A stretch of 64,000 nt of DNA from Paramecium sonneborni (GCA_905182985.1 CAJJDN010000021.1:590802-654801); one strand, 5' to 3'; shown: positions 51,768 through 63,788, counted from the stretch's first letter. Program-made: numbers and translations. Notes: generated from the letters alone by a model not told the origin.

Positions 51768-52621
51768 TCAATAACATCCTTATCTATAAGTAGAAAAGTG
51801 TAAAGGATTCTATCCATATGGGACACTGTAATTTCTAACATATGGTGCATAATGTTATGGCATATAGGGATAATGCATTTATCTAAAATAAATAATAATA
51901 TAATGTTTACCTTGAGTTAAGTCTTTCATAATTATATTGAGATTATCTCATTAAGTCTGAAGCACTGTGATATTAACGATTAGGTTGATATTATTGGTAG
52001 AGAGAGTTGTAATTTTCAGTTGGATGTTAAACATATTAACTTTGACGAAGGTTGTTTTAAGAGTGTTATCTTTCCTTCTATTTGGCAGTTGAAGTTCTTA
52101 GAGAATTAGATCCCTATAATTTAGATTCATATTATTTTAATTGTCTCATGAATCCAGGATTGGGATTAACAATGGGTCTTTAGTTCTAAACATGTTTAAA
52201 AGCTTATTCCAACGACATGTTTTAAGTTTTCATTAGATAAGCTATAACAATCGTTGCCGATCTTGAAACACCTGCATGACAATGCACCAATACATTTGTT
52301 TACTATCTATTAACATCTATAAAATCAAGTGCTTCATCAAAATGCTTACTTAAATTTACAAAGTCAGCATCATCTACTCTAATAAACTACTCTATAATAA
52401 ATTACTATATACCTTATGAGCTATATGTGCATCATATGTGTAATCCTTTGTACTCATTACAGCTAATATTGCACCAACATCATGATGTCCTAATAATTTA
52501 CCATTACCAGCACTCTCAATATTTCCTAAATACAATCCTCCTTTCCCATTCTAACCTTAAATTATACAATTCATTGGATCTATTATCTTATTTTTAATCT
52601 TATACCTCCTAATCTTGGCAT
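51768..52621 (-). CDS. dual-specificity protein phosphatase
   Basis: 257 residues; introns 51883-51910, 52387-52412 and 52580-52605. The DSP domain (residues ~1-150) starts with GGLYLGNIESA and has an intact P-loop VLVHCHAGVSRSAT (catalytic Cys about residue 90) and a general-acid region RVDDADFVNL. It should dephosphorylate phospho-Tyr and phospho-Ser/Thr, MAP kinases being the usual substrates. The C-terminal ~105 residues are Gln/Tyr/Asn-rich (NYNSLYQQYQPNRQYHSAS), low-complexity and without known domain. The stop is only reached correctly when the last intron is removed. Confidence 0.92.
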
Positions 52622-52847
52622 TAAATATGAGTGGAACATAAACAAACAGATAAATTAAAATAATATTCAATTAACGAAAAATTTTGTTAAATTTTTATAT
52701 TCAAACTACACATTCATTTTCTTATTATCAATATATCTAATTCTAATCTCTAAATTACTTCCTTTCTATTATTTTCTGTTTTAATTTTATTATTATAGCT
52801 ATCCTATTTATTTAATATCATTTATTAATTTTCTAAACTTATTTTAA

Positions 52848-54203
52848 ATGAGATCTAGATTTCTACCAACAGGAGACAAAATCATTGTTCCAGATATTAA
52901 AAATACATAAGAATATGGTAAATTATTTGATGAGGAAATATTTTAATCTAAAATAAGAGCTTAAAGAGAATATGAAATGAAACTTTAAGAGTATTTAGAT
53001 TAAGTTAAAGTTGTAGATGATTTCATCTTTAAAATCTTAGATATTATCTCTTCATCACTTTAAAATTCAAAAACTCCAGATCCTTCTTTATTAACTGATT
53101 TAAAAAAATTGAGATTATCTCTTAAATTTGATGATCATTACAAAGAAAGCATTGAACCATTAAATGAAGCATTACTATGGATCAAAGCTTCATAGCATCT
53201 TTTCTCAGTTATCAATTAAATTAATCTTCTGAGAAATATCATTTGTGCTCCATTATCATAAGATTATATTAGAAGAATGAAAAATTTCTCAGAAGATTTC
53301 GAATTATTGCTCAAAGAACATAAATCAATTGAAGTTAAATCTCCATTTAGTTTTAAATAATAAAAATAACCATACTTAGAATCTGCCTAGCTTTTCGATG
53401 AACTTCTACTCAGAACTCTTAAAGCTATGAAACATATTCAATAATATTCTACTTACAGTATGTAAATTGCTGCTTATTATACTGAATTTTAACATCACAT
53501 TAATGGTTCTATTAAAGTTAATCAAGAATATATGGAACTTATTCATAATTTAGTTTTATTTTATTAAAATGAATCTTCTCAATTTATACCTTTATAAAAG
53601 GCATTAGAAGGAATTCCAAATAATTTAATATTTCATGAACAATTGGCCAATGTTAAAAATCTTTTATAAAATTACAAAAAATAATTAAACTTAGAAGATT
53701 TCAAAGAATTAGATCAAATATTCTAAAAATATCTTAAATAATAGCAACCTATTTTCTCCCTTGAATAATTGAGAATTGATTTATTCTTTATATTAAATGA
53801 TGAAGAAGACTTTATAACAGTTATGAAAAGCTTTAAAAGAGTTTGCTCTTAATCTAATGTAGATCTAGATTCTTATGATGACTTATTAAAAGAGTTAATT
53901 AATTTCACATCCATTAAAAGAGATAATAAGATTGCTTAATTAGAAGATAATTTCATTATTATTTCATTTGTTTAAAACGATAAGAAAGATTGGCAATAAT
54001 TTTTAAAATTATGTATAACGAAATTAGGAGTTTTTTTAAAAGATGCAGAGAAATAATAAGTGGAAAATCCTTAACATTATTTAAATGACTTTAAGCATAC
54101 AGCTAATTAATTAAGACCTTAAAAAAATACTTATAGCAATACCAATTTATTGCAACTTTATGATAAAATTATTGAGTTATTTGAAGCAAATTTAAAAAAA
54201 TGA
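52848..54203 (+). CDS. alpha-helical protein, family unknown
   Basis: Single exon of 451 residues beginning MRSRFLPTGDKIIVPD. Predicted by eye to be almost entirely helical, with Leu/Phe-rich amphipathic segments (FDELLLRTLKAMKHIQ, LVLFYQNESSQFIPL) and no signal peptide, membrane segment, or conserved motif I recognise. The long uninterrupted frame with strong amino-acid periodicity makes it a confident gene but functionally unassigned. Confidence 0.8.
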
Positions 54204-54489
54204 TCAATTAAATTTTTAACTTCTGAAATTCTTTGAGCTCTCTTTCTATTCTGGTTATGGTAAAAAAGAATCTGAAAAAAGGATTTGGTTAGAGATTTAT
54301 TAAATTGTTAGAGAGTTTTTTTTTTTCAAAATATTTAATATAAATTTAGTTCATACTGTCTCCTCTAAATTATGTAATGAAATTTTAAAATTAAGATAGA
54401 ATATTATTTATCAGTTCTATTGGTACATGTTGTAAGTAAGAATAAACTAATTAAAATTAATACATTATGAGATGATGTCATTAAAAAAA

Positions 54490-55856
54490 ATGGGAAATAA
54501 TTAATCTTAGGAATCTTTATCTAAGTCAAATTCAGATGTTAAAGTCTTAGATGTTAAGAAATTTATAAGTATTAAAAGAGACCCAGTTACAGGAAAATTG
54601 ATTGGTGTTCCTAAAGAATGGGCATCTCATCTTGATGCTGACTAAAAATAAATTGTAGAGACTAATTAACTTCCAGAAGAAGTGAAAATTCATAAATTAC
54701 CTGAGAGTATTTTAGATTTACAAAATTCTATTCAAAACTAAAAGAATTAGAGATAAGAATTTATAATAGATAGAAATGCAAATTTAGGTCTGAAGGGTCT
54801 GGACATTGAAATAGAAAAATAAATATATAATAGCGGTGTGAGTAGGAATGAAATTATTAAAGATTCTGATAACTTTATCTCTATACTTGAAATATATGAT
54901 GGAAAAGAATTATCATGTAAATAAAACTTTAGTGAGATGACGTAAACTGAATTTTTGATTGAAAATCCTGCTCAAAAGTATATATTTAATGAATAAATTG
55001 ATAAAGGGGTAAATTGTAAACTTTATAAAATAATTGATAGACAACTAAATAAGGTTTTGGTTGCTAAGGTATTTAAATTTCATGATAACTTTAATTGTTA
55101 TCACTTTAAAAGAGAAATAAGTTAAATTCAACAATTGGAGTGTCCATATATTGTAAAATATTATGAAACATATCTTTATAGTGGATGTTTGTAAATAATC
55201 ATAATAATACTAGCTTCATAATATAAGAGTTTATGAATTTTGGAAACCTAAAAAAATTGATCAGACTTTATGAAAAAAAGATTGATGAATCAATAATTGG
55301 ATATATACTTTATCAAATAATGATAGGTTTGAAATATTTGCATTTTAAAGGCAAAATTCATAAACATTTAAGTTCAAAAAAAGTATTGATTAATGAAAAA
55401 GGAGATGTCAAATTGTTGATTATTGATTGCAAAATTGAATTTAAAAAAGATAAGGATCCGTATTGGATTGCCCCAGAAATAATAGAATAATAAATTATAC
55501 AAGAAATATCTGATATTTGGGGTTTAGGAATCATAGCATATGAACTCTCAGAACTAAATCCTCCTTATTTTGATGAACATCCTATAAGAGTTATGTACAA
55601 CATAGTGAATTAACCTGCTCCTAAAATTAGTAAGCAAAGAAGCTCTCAATTTTAAGATTTTACTCAAAAGTGTTTAATTAAGGTATTTTTTCTCAATATT
55701 TAGAATTATGAGAAAAGATCCTAATTAAGAGATTTGCTGAAACATGATTTTATAATCTAAAACAGGGAGAGAGGAAGATAAAATCTAATTGATTTATTCA
55801 AGAATATGAATGTAGATTAAAAATAGAAATTGAAAAAAAACAATAGTTTAAAATGA
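54490..55856 (+). CDS. CRIB-domain PAK/Ste20-like pseudokinase
   Basis: 440 residues; introns 55191-55213 and 55683-55703 (21 nt). I use the ATG at 54490 because it gives MGNNQSQES, a good N-myristoylation signal; an in-frame ATG at 54472 is the alternative. Residues ~20-45 carry a CRIB/PBD-like motif ([14 protein letters not shown], compare PAK GMPEQW), the Cdc42/Rac-binding element. In the kinase fold the ATP-binding Lys is kept (LVAKVF, ~194), but HRD is HKH ([11 protein letters not shown], ~282), the APE region is WIAPEI and DFG reads IDCK. Loss of the catalytic Asp suggests a non-catalytic, GTPase-responsive membrane scaffold. Confidence 0.82.
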
Positions 55857-56302
55857 AATTCTTAAATTTACATAATATATAATTTTTTTTTGAATATATC
55901 AGGTCATAATAAAATTCTTAATATATCTCGACAATTAATAAGTTTTTATTAAATATTCATTTTTTGAAAATTTCTTATGATAATTTTTTAATTAAATTAT
56001 TTGGAAATATTATAAACTCAAATATAAACAATTTATTAATCAACATATTATTATTATATTTATCTTAATATTTTATTAAATAAGATAGGAAAATGAATCG
56101 ATACACTATATTTTAATGACTAAAACTTTTCAAATTAATAATTTTTCTTTAAAAAAATTAGATACTTTAGTGCTAAAAATAATATTGTTTATGAATTATA
56201 TATTGTTTGTAATTTTTAATATAATTAAAATTTTATTAAATAATTTTAAGATAGATGAAATAATAAATACCTGCTTCGTTTTTCGTCAGTAATTTGAGTT
56301 GT
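55857..56302. other. intergenic, AT-rich
   Basis: About 450 bp between two plus-strand genes. Long A/T runs, no coding signal on either strand. Should hold the 3' end of the pseudokinase transcript and the PEX7 promoter. Confidence 0.5.
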
Positions 56303-57277
56303 ATGTCTGCTAAATTTAGTCCCTTTGATATTGATAAGATAGCAATAACTTGTGCAGATAATTTTGGTATTTAAGGAAAAGGACGTTTAATAATTGGATA
56401 GATTTTACCAAATCAACCAATAAAGATTTTATTTTAAGCAGAAGAAAGTGATGCACTTTTTGATTGTAGTTGGAATGAAGCTGATCCTAATATAATAGCA
56501 ACAGGATGTGGAAATGGGATTGTAAAAATATTGAATTTAGGAACAAAATAAATTCTTACACAATATTTGGAATCTAAGGAAGAAATTTAATGTATAGAAT
56601 TCGGACATAAGAATCCTAATTGGTTGTTAGCATCAAATTTAATAGGAATAACTAGATTATTTGACATCACAACTTAGAAACCTATTGCTTATTTTTAAAC
56701 TCATAAAGGATGTGCTTATACATGTACTTGGCATCCAATTTAATAAAATATATTTGCAACAAGTGGAAACGATGGAGCCATGAGACTTTGGGATTTGAAT
56801 AGTCCATCAAATAAAAATATTGCATCAATAAAAGCTCATATGTAAGATACTTTATGTTGTGATTTTAATAAGTATGAAGAACTTATTGCAACATCATCAA
56901 CAGATAAGACAATAAAATTATGGGATTTAAGAAATTTAAAGTAAGATAAAAATAAATATTATTTATAGAGTTCCAATATAAACTTTATTAGGACATAGAC
57001 ATCCTGTAAGAAAAGTGAAGTTCTCTCCACATGAAGCAGTTATTTTAGGTTCTGCTTCATATGATATGAGTGTAATGATTTGGAATGTTTAGGAACCATC
57101 CAATCCTTTAATGTAATATTTTTGAATATTTATAATGTTAGTAAGAATCATCCAAAACATACTGAATTTGTTGTAGGTCTTGATTTTTCAATTCATACAG
57201 AGAAACAGATATGTTCAGCAAGTTGGGATGGTAAGGCTATGATTTGGCAATGGGATCAAGAATAACCAACAGTGTGA
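56303..57277 (+). CDS. PEX7: peroxin 7, PTS2 receptor
   Basis: 305 residues (human 323) of WD40 repeats; introns 56941-56968 and 57113-57141. Family-specific features: the start with KFSPF, repeated LFDCSWNEADPNI, TCTWHPI, GNDGAMRLWDLN, TDKTIKLWDLR and the diagnostic C-terminal stretch HTEFVVGLDFSIHTE followed by SASWDG, which matches HTEFTCGLDFSLQ of human PEX7. PEX7 carries proteins with an N-terminal PTS2 signal into peroxisomes. Both introns are fixed by the WD repeats. Convergent with the ATP6AP2-like gene, 68 bp apart. Confidence 0.94.
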
Positions 57278-57345
57278 ATTTAATAATTCAGAGTAAATCT
57301 TTTATTTTTTATATTCCATATGGGGTTTATATTTAAATATACTAC

Positions 57346-58734
57346 TCATCTTTGATCCGTTGTTAAAAACTTAGCATATAATAATGTATCTTTTTGAATA
57401 TCCATGGTAACCATAGCATAAATGATACCAATAAGAACAATAACAAAGAAGATTCCAAACCATATGTATATTTAATAAGTGGTTGAATCCATCACTTAAT
57501 TTTTATTGTTAGTTTGCTAAACATAATATTATTCATATAAATACAGTAACTTAATTTAGCATTCTAGTTCTTGTTTCCATCAAAATTCTTTAAACTTTAG
57601 CTGCTTCTTTAGTTGTTGTTAATTAAGGACTTTTCTCATCTTCAATCAATATCAATCCGAACAAATCTTCGCTTTCAAAGTTATTTCTTAAATTTTTTGA
57701 GAGCTAAAAGATGATATCTATTAACTTTCTATACTTTCTTATGAGCAATTCTCATCATATCATAAACCAGATCAAGCTCTGATTCTGTTAAAATTTTCTC
57801 TAATTTGGCTATTGATTTATTGATAATAGATAACATATTTGGAGAATTGTCTAAGAATTCAATAAAAACTCTTGTTACTCTATTTGAAGTTTGATGAAAG
57901 CTTGTTCATTGCACAGATGTCTTTTAAAAAACCCGTAATTTAATCTTCATTGTCTTTTGTTATATCTAACATATCATTTGTATTATATTTGTAGATTTTC
58001 TTGTCTTTTGGATCATAATCAAAAGTTGTTCCGAAAAAGTTATCTACACATTTCTCCAATGATGAATCAATCTTATATGTCTTATCTTTGTGTGGTTCAT
58101 AAAAATAAACTTCATTCTATAATTTTAATTATTGTTTACATTTTTGCCTAGATAAAGTGTCACTGTCCATTCCAAATAATTTATATCTAAATCATTCTCA
58201 TTTTAGTAAATTTTAAAACCTAAATTCTAGTTATTGAATATTTTATTTGCTTTTTAAATTAATGAATCAGCTATTTGTCAGATTATATACAAATACTTGA
58301 TTATCCAAATAATGTTTCCATCAAAGATATTTATTCTCTCTCTAACACTTTGAAACTTTATGAAAATCCCTCAGTCACTCTTTATTGTTTGCCTTCTTGT
58401 CCTTAATACAATTTATCACTCTCTATAAGAATCAAATAATTCATTTCTGTTGGTGTCAAAATATTACCCTTTCCAAATGATCTATTAAATATTATCTTAT
58501 CAAGTACATTATCAATTCTTCAAATACTTTTTATTGATCTTGTGAGACATGTTCTACTAACCCAATATTATATTTTATTAATTGTGCAATTTACTTCTAG
58601 TTGAGCTCCTCCAGCTATGTTGCTTTGTTTTCATTAAATGGATATATATAAGCATGTGAAGCAAATGTATACATAACTAAACCATATCAATTACAAATCT
58701 TAGTACCACAAATGATGAACACCAATGTTTTCAT
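57346..58734 (-). CDS. ATP6AP2: ATP6AP2/renin receptor-like V-ATPase accessory protein
   Basis: 398 residues from eight exons. Introns: 57517-57544, 57704-57734, 57851-57878, 58117-58139, 58271-58296, 58482-58507 and 58677-58706; after their removal the frame is continuous. A signal peptide (MKTLVFIICVMYTFAS) and a ~340-residue luminal domain precede a single membrane segment (IYIWFGIFFVIVLIGIIYAM) and a tail MDIQKDTLLYAKF..DQR. The tail matches the conserved MDPGYDSIIYRMTNQK end of ATP6AP2, whose family assists assembly of the proton-pumping V-ATPase. The luminal part is not recognisably similar, so the call depends on topology and the C-terminal motif. Confidence 0.75.
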
Positions 58735-59458
58735 TACTATATTATTTAATAAAATTTATGAATGATTGCTTTTTATGTAAAAAAATAAAATTATATTTCA
58801 ACTCTTATTTCTTTATTTATATTATTAATAACTTATCATCTGTTAACTCATATGAATTAAAATATATCCTCACAATTCATTTAATTTAGAAAGAAGCATT
58901 TTTCTAATATTAAACTTTTTACTCTCTTAACAGCAACTATAAGATTATTTAAAATGTGCAATAAAAATTAAAGTGATCTATAGATTCATTTTAAGATTTT
59001 CAAAATAAATTAAGAAACTTCTTTATTTTAAAATAAATGAAACCCTTAAAGTCAAAAAATATCATTATATTAAAAAACCTTTAAACACTAATAATCATAC
59101 ATTAATTAATTTTAATACTAGAATATTTTATATAACCCAATTATTTAAGTGAGCAAAAAAACTAAGTAAAGCAGTGCGCCATTATTTTTCAAAATTTTAC
59201 AAAATAATGAATGAAGAGTAAGATTTTTGCTTACAATAGGTTGTAAGTAAATCTAGATCATTTATCTAATATGCTTGAAATTAAGATTGATAGAAAGTAA
59301 TAATAAATTGAGAAAAAATATGGTTTAGCTTTTCAATAAATTAATTGAAATTCGAAAATCGAAAAATATAAAGGTAAATTTACTATTTGAAAATATTAAC
59401 TTTAAAATTTGCAGAAGCAAGTGAAAATTAAAATAACATAATAGTTATATAAGAAAAA
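58735..59458. other. 0.7 kb with a possible small spliced gene
   Basis: Lies between the starts/ends of two minus-strand genes. On the plus strand, from an ATG at 59207, MNEEQDFCLQQ and then, in shifted frames, KIDRKQQQIEKKYGLAF and KLRKNMVQLFNKLIEIRKS look coding, ending near 59440. No combination of short introns gave a complete model, so I only record it as a candidate. The rest is AT-rich with no signal. Confidence 0.35.
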
Positions 59459-60395
59459 TCATTAAATTTGCGACAAACACCATTGCAATAATTACATAGT
59501 TTCTGACCATCTGTCTTCTTAATTTCTGCATCCCAAAATAACAATTGTAAAAGATCTACTAGTAGTTTGATAGTAACTTGCTAGACAAGGACCAGCAACA
59601 GAAGTATTGCCAGTTTTTATTCCTTTAAATCCTTAATACAATAATTTATTTGTATTTTCCCATATAATATCTCTTGTAAACCCTTATTATAAATCTATTA
59701 AGTTGATTACCTTCTTCATCTTAAATAGTTGAAAAATGGATTTTAGTATTTACAACTTGACGAAAAAAGTCATCCTTTAACAATTGATTACAAAGCTTAG
59801 AAACATCATAAGCTGATGATAAATTATTTTTATTGTTCAAACCATGAGGATTAGCATAAGTGGTCTGAGTCATTCTTAATTCTCGAGCTTTGTTATTCAT
59901 TTCTTGTATAAAATAAATCAAAGGATTCTTTCCTTTAATTTTATTTTAATACATAGCATAAATACCGAAATTTTCTGCTAATGTCATCGCCGCATCATTT
60001 CCTGAAGGTAACATCAATCCATAAAACAAATCCTCAATAGAAACAATATCACCTTTAAGTAAGTCTGCAGTAGTGCCACCTACTAAACTGGCCTACAAAC
60101 TAACTTCAGCATATGTATTATTTGTCTACACATTCATCGTTTGACATATATTTAATACAACATAGAATGTCATAATTTTTGTTATTGATGCTATCTCCCT
60201 CCTTTGATTCTCATTAAAAGAATACAAAACATCGCCAGACTATGAATCTACAATAATCCACGATTTTGCTGTTATTCGAGGTGCAAAGGTTTTTTCATCT
60301 GCTCCAATTAAATATGTATTTTTCACTTATTATAATCTTTATGCAAATCGCTCTTCCTCTGATTTAGGTTTTTATCGAATATGATTAGATTTCAT
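59459..60395 (-). CDS. D-alanyl-D-alanine carboxypeptidase-like serine peptidase (S11)
   Basis: 302 residues with one intron, 59683-59710 (28 nt, AAG acceptor), which joins DEEG to FTRDIIWENTNKLL. All three active-site motifs of the S11/DacA penicillin-binding family are present and well spaced: SITK (S-x-x-K, ~63), SGN (~128) and KTGNT (~247), with the family's ANPHGL. The bacterial enzymes trim peptidoglycan pentapeptides in the periplasm. Here there is no signal peptide (MKSNHIRQKPKSEEE) and no C-terminal anchor, so the protein looks cytosolic or phagosomal by another route. Presumably acquired from bacteria; the ciliate intron and TAA/TAG Gln codons show it is not contamination. Confidence 0.93.
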
Positions 60396-60422
60396 TTTAA
60401 TATATATAATAATATTTAATTT

Positions 60423-62104
60423 ATGATTAGAAAAATAATTTACAACATTGTTAAGTTTTAAACAGTTCAATTTTAGGCCAACCATAAGTTTTAAAAAATT
60501 TAATAAAACTAAACTATTCATCGAGCTGGTAATACTAAAGACTTATTTTAATTTTATTAATCATAAGGAGCAACATTAAATTTGATAAATTTAGTTAGTT
60601 ATATCAGAAAATATACAGACTTTATGATTTCTAATTAATAAGTAGACAATGAAACTGAAATTCAGCATGCTTTTACTGTATTGAATTAATTATCAGAAAT
60701 GATTTATACTAAAAAATATTTGTAGTATAAGGATAAGAATTCGGATCACAAAAGATCATTCATTATGTTATTATCTTTAAGTGTAGAAATGTTTTAAAGA
60801 TCAAGAGACTAAATGAATTAGAATAGATTTCTTTAGAGTGCCAAATTAGCTATCAAATCTATAAAAGAAGAGAATAGATTAAAGGATTGTAATATAGATG
60901 AAATTAGTGTACTTTTAAGATGCATCACATAAATTAATGAATTGGTATTACGATGATGACTAAAAATTAGAATCCTACTGAAGCTGAAGAAATTGAATAT
61001 TGGGCACTTATAGGAACTCTAATCAACCAACTTACTCCACATCATAGTTGTAAATTATTGCATTCCCTATCTAAATTTAGAAGCTTTAATGAAAACCTAA
61101 TAGGAAAATTATTGCATCCATTACAATATATAGAAAATAAAGATATTAATTAAAAAGATGCTATTAGTCTATTCTTTTCCTTTAAGTAAATTAGTGATAA
61201 AACTAAAAAATTTGATGAAATTATCTAAAGTGTCTTTATTTTTTTATAAACCTATATGATTAGATAATCATTTAAATTGCATATTAAATATATTGGAATG
61301 ATTTACAATGTTTTAGCAACTTTGCCAATAGAAATTAACTAAGACTTTTTAACTTATTTAGAAATCTAATTAATTTAATCAAATAATTTAAGTATGTTAT
61401 GTTTAGCTCATTTATTTTAATTATGTTTTTCAAAGCCAGAGTTGAATATCACAATTAATAAAAAATTAGAGGATAAAATTATTTTCTTTTTGAATTAATC
61501 ATGTGAAATCGATGACATCCAAAATGCAGAATAATTCATAATGTTCTTCAACACAATTGGAAGTCATTGTACATTAATGTATATAGAAATATTCATTCCA
61601 ATATTAAAGAAAATGCCAATTAATGATTTTATTATAGGGAAAATGTTTTCTGGATTATTGAAAATAACACTAGCCTCAGATTATTTATAAGAAATTACTG
61701 ATATATGCATATTAAGATTAAAATAGTATGATAATGCCATTAATATTCATGCTCTAAATAGCATTTATCGAGCAAAATGTCTCTAGAATGCTAAATATTC
61801 AAATCTTTTTTAGGATATAGTAAACTATTAGATTAATAAATATAATGAACAAATCTTCCTGAAAGATTATCAATTTTTAATAAATAACAAGAAATACTTT
61901 GAGTCTTTTGAATTTTTGTAGGTATTGACAGATTTTTTAAAAATATACACATTTACTGGAAATGAAGGAAAAGAAAATAAAAAAATAATAAGTGATAATT
62001 TATAAGAACTTAAAAAAATAATAAAAAATGTAAAGAATTAGAAAGTGGAATAAAATGCTTAACAATTCTTGGATTATTTTGATGATTTCTTATAAAGTAT
62101 TTGA
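60423..62104 (+). CDS. mitochondrial alpha-helical protein, possibly organellar RNA-related
   Basis: 551 residues with one intron (60945-60970). The N-terminus MIRKIIYNIVKFQTVQFQ is basic, free of acidic residues for ~40 positions and fits a mitochondrial presequence. The rest is helical with loosely repeated units of ~35-40 residues (LINLVSYIRKYTDF, AEQFIMFFNTIGSH, ISLFFSFKQISD), resembling FASTK/OPR-type organellar RNA-binding proteins, but no RAP domain or diagnostic motif is visible, so this is a guess from architecture. Head-to-head with the S11 peptidase gene, 27 bp apart. Confidence 0.7.
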
Positions 62105-62181
62105 TGGATAAAATAAAATTGGAATTAAAATTATTTATTATCAATCATTTATAAAATATTTTTTTGAATATTCTAATCTTG

Positions 62182-63233
62182 ATGGGATCACAATGTGCAA
62201 ACTGTAGATGCGTCAATACGAAAAATGAGATTCTTAAAACTGTAAGGAATTTCAATTTATTTAAATAGTAGGATAATGTGACTTTAGCTACATCTGATTC
62301 TTCTTCTGTGCATTAAAAAAAAATAAAAAAAGCTATAGTAATATAGTCATATTGGAGAGGTTATATAATTCGTAAAAAGTTGAAATAAATGAGTCTAAAG
62401 AAACGTGAAACTTTAAATAGTTATAATTCTAAAATGGATGCCAGCGAGTTTTTCTTTTCGTCTGGTGTTACTTTGAATCAAGATGAATATCCACAAGAAG
62501 AGAGAGAACCTCATAAGTATAAAGATGTCTTATAAGATTTAAAGGAGGAGCTATATATACTGGATAATGGAAAGGTAAGGCAAGAGATGGTTATGGAATA
62601 TAAATTTGGCCTGATGGAGCTAAATATGAAGGAATGTGGAAACATAATAAAGCTCATGGAAAAGGAAAATTTTAGCATGCAAATGGTGATATTTTTGATG
62701 GAGATTGGGAAAATGATATGGCAAATGGTTATGGAATTTATTAACATAATAATGGTCCAAAGTATGAAGGATAATGGTTTTGTGATTAATAACATGGTTA
62801 TGGTACAGAAACTTGGTCAGATGGTTCATTTTATTAAGGGTTTTTTTAAAAGGGATTAAAGCATGGAAAAGGCAAATATAAATGGGGTGATGGATAAGTT
62901 TATGATGGAGATTGGTATAAAAATAAAATACACGGTAGAGGAATCCTGTAATGGCCAGATGGAAGAAGATATGAAGGAGAATTTTAAAATAATAATATGC
63001 ATGGGAGAGGTATATATTAATGGCCAGATGGAAGAAGATATGAGGGACATTATTTTAATGATCAAAAACATGGTTATGGAATATATTAATGGAGTGATGG
63101 TAGAAAATATGAAGGAGAATGGGAGAATGGAAAATAACATGGAAAAGGTGTATATATTAATGGGGAAGTAGAAAAGTCTGGTGAATGGTATTAAGGAAGA
63201 AGAATTAAATGGGATTCAGATAGTAATGCATGA
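62182..63233 (+). CDS. IQ- and MORN-repeat protein, probably lipid-anchored
   Basis: 343 residues. N-terminus MGSQCANCRC combines an N-myristoylation signal with nearby Cys for palmitoylation. An IQ motif (AIVIQSYWRGYIIRKK, ~residues 55-70) suggests calmodulin binding. From ~115 to the end there are about eight 23-residue MORN repeats (for example WPDGRRYEGEF, HGRGIYQWPDG, WSDGRKYEGEW). A 20-nt intron, 62517-62536, ending AAG, is needed to enter the MORN frame. MORN proteins tether membranes to cytoskeleton, and in ciliates occur at cortex and basal bodies. Repetitive codon content makes several long antisense frames, which I regard as shadows. Confidence 0.92.
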
Positions 63234-63788
63234 TTTAAAAGTTTATCTTATGAACTATAATTAATTTTAATATTCAAACAAATAAATATTTATTTTAGAA
63301 CTTAAATGCATATAGCCAGTAAATAATAAACAATTACGATAACTAATTTAATAGAGAATCAAAATATTCATTCAAAATTCTTATCTAAATCAAAAAGCAT
63401 TTTAATAAAAATTAGAATAACAATTTTAGTTCTAATTATAATCTAAAGAAATGGTGAATCAAAAATTTGTATACCAATTTTTCTATTTATTCAGCTCTAT
63501 ATAGATAGAGATTATTTTTGTTTAAATGAATAAAATAAATACAAATTTTTTTTCAATTAAATACAGAATCACTTGATCATATGTAATCAAATATTTTTTT
63601 TATTCTCTTGAATTAAGATAAGTTGTAATAGTAGTTAATTAACTATATTTTGCCTAATTGAAAGGAAGCTTAGTGATTTTGAATTTTGACTTCAAGTATT
63701 TTTGTTTTGGTTTGTTAATATAATTTTCTACTGAAATTCCTTTTTAGTTGTTGTTGTTTTGTTGTTTTAAAATTACAGTAAAATTTAT
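63234..63788. other. intergenic between convergent genes
   Basis: About 550 bp between the stops of the MORN gene (plus) and the SR-rich gene (minus). No coding frame or RNA gene recognised. Confidence 0.45.

Noticed and set aside
51830..52140. A ~90-codon plus-strand ORF starting near 51872
   Set aside because: It lies wholly antisense to the C-terminal exons of the dual-specificity phosphatase.
59459..60395. Bacterial contamination as the source of the DD-carboxypeptidase
   Set aside because: In-frame TAA/TAG as Gln, a 28-nt ciliate intron and close ciliate neighbours on both sides show it belongs to this genome.
62511..63171. Several long Met/Ile-rich frames on both strands
   Set aside because: They are shadow frames of the repetitive MORN coding sequence, whose GGx..Y..G pattern creates long open antisense frames.
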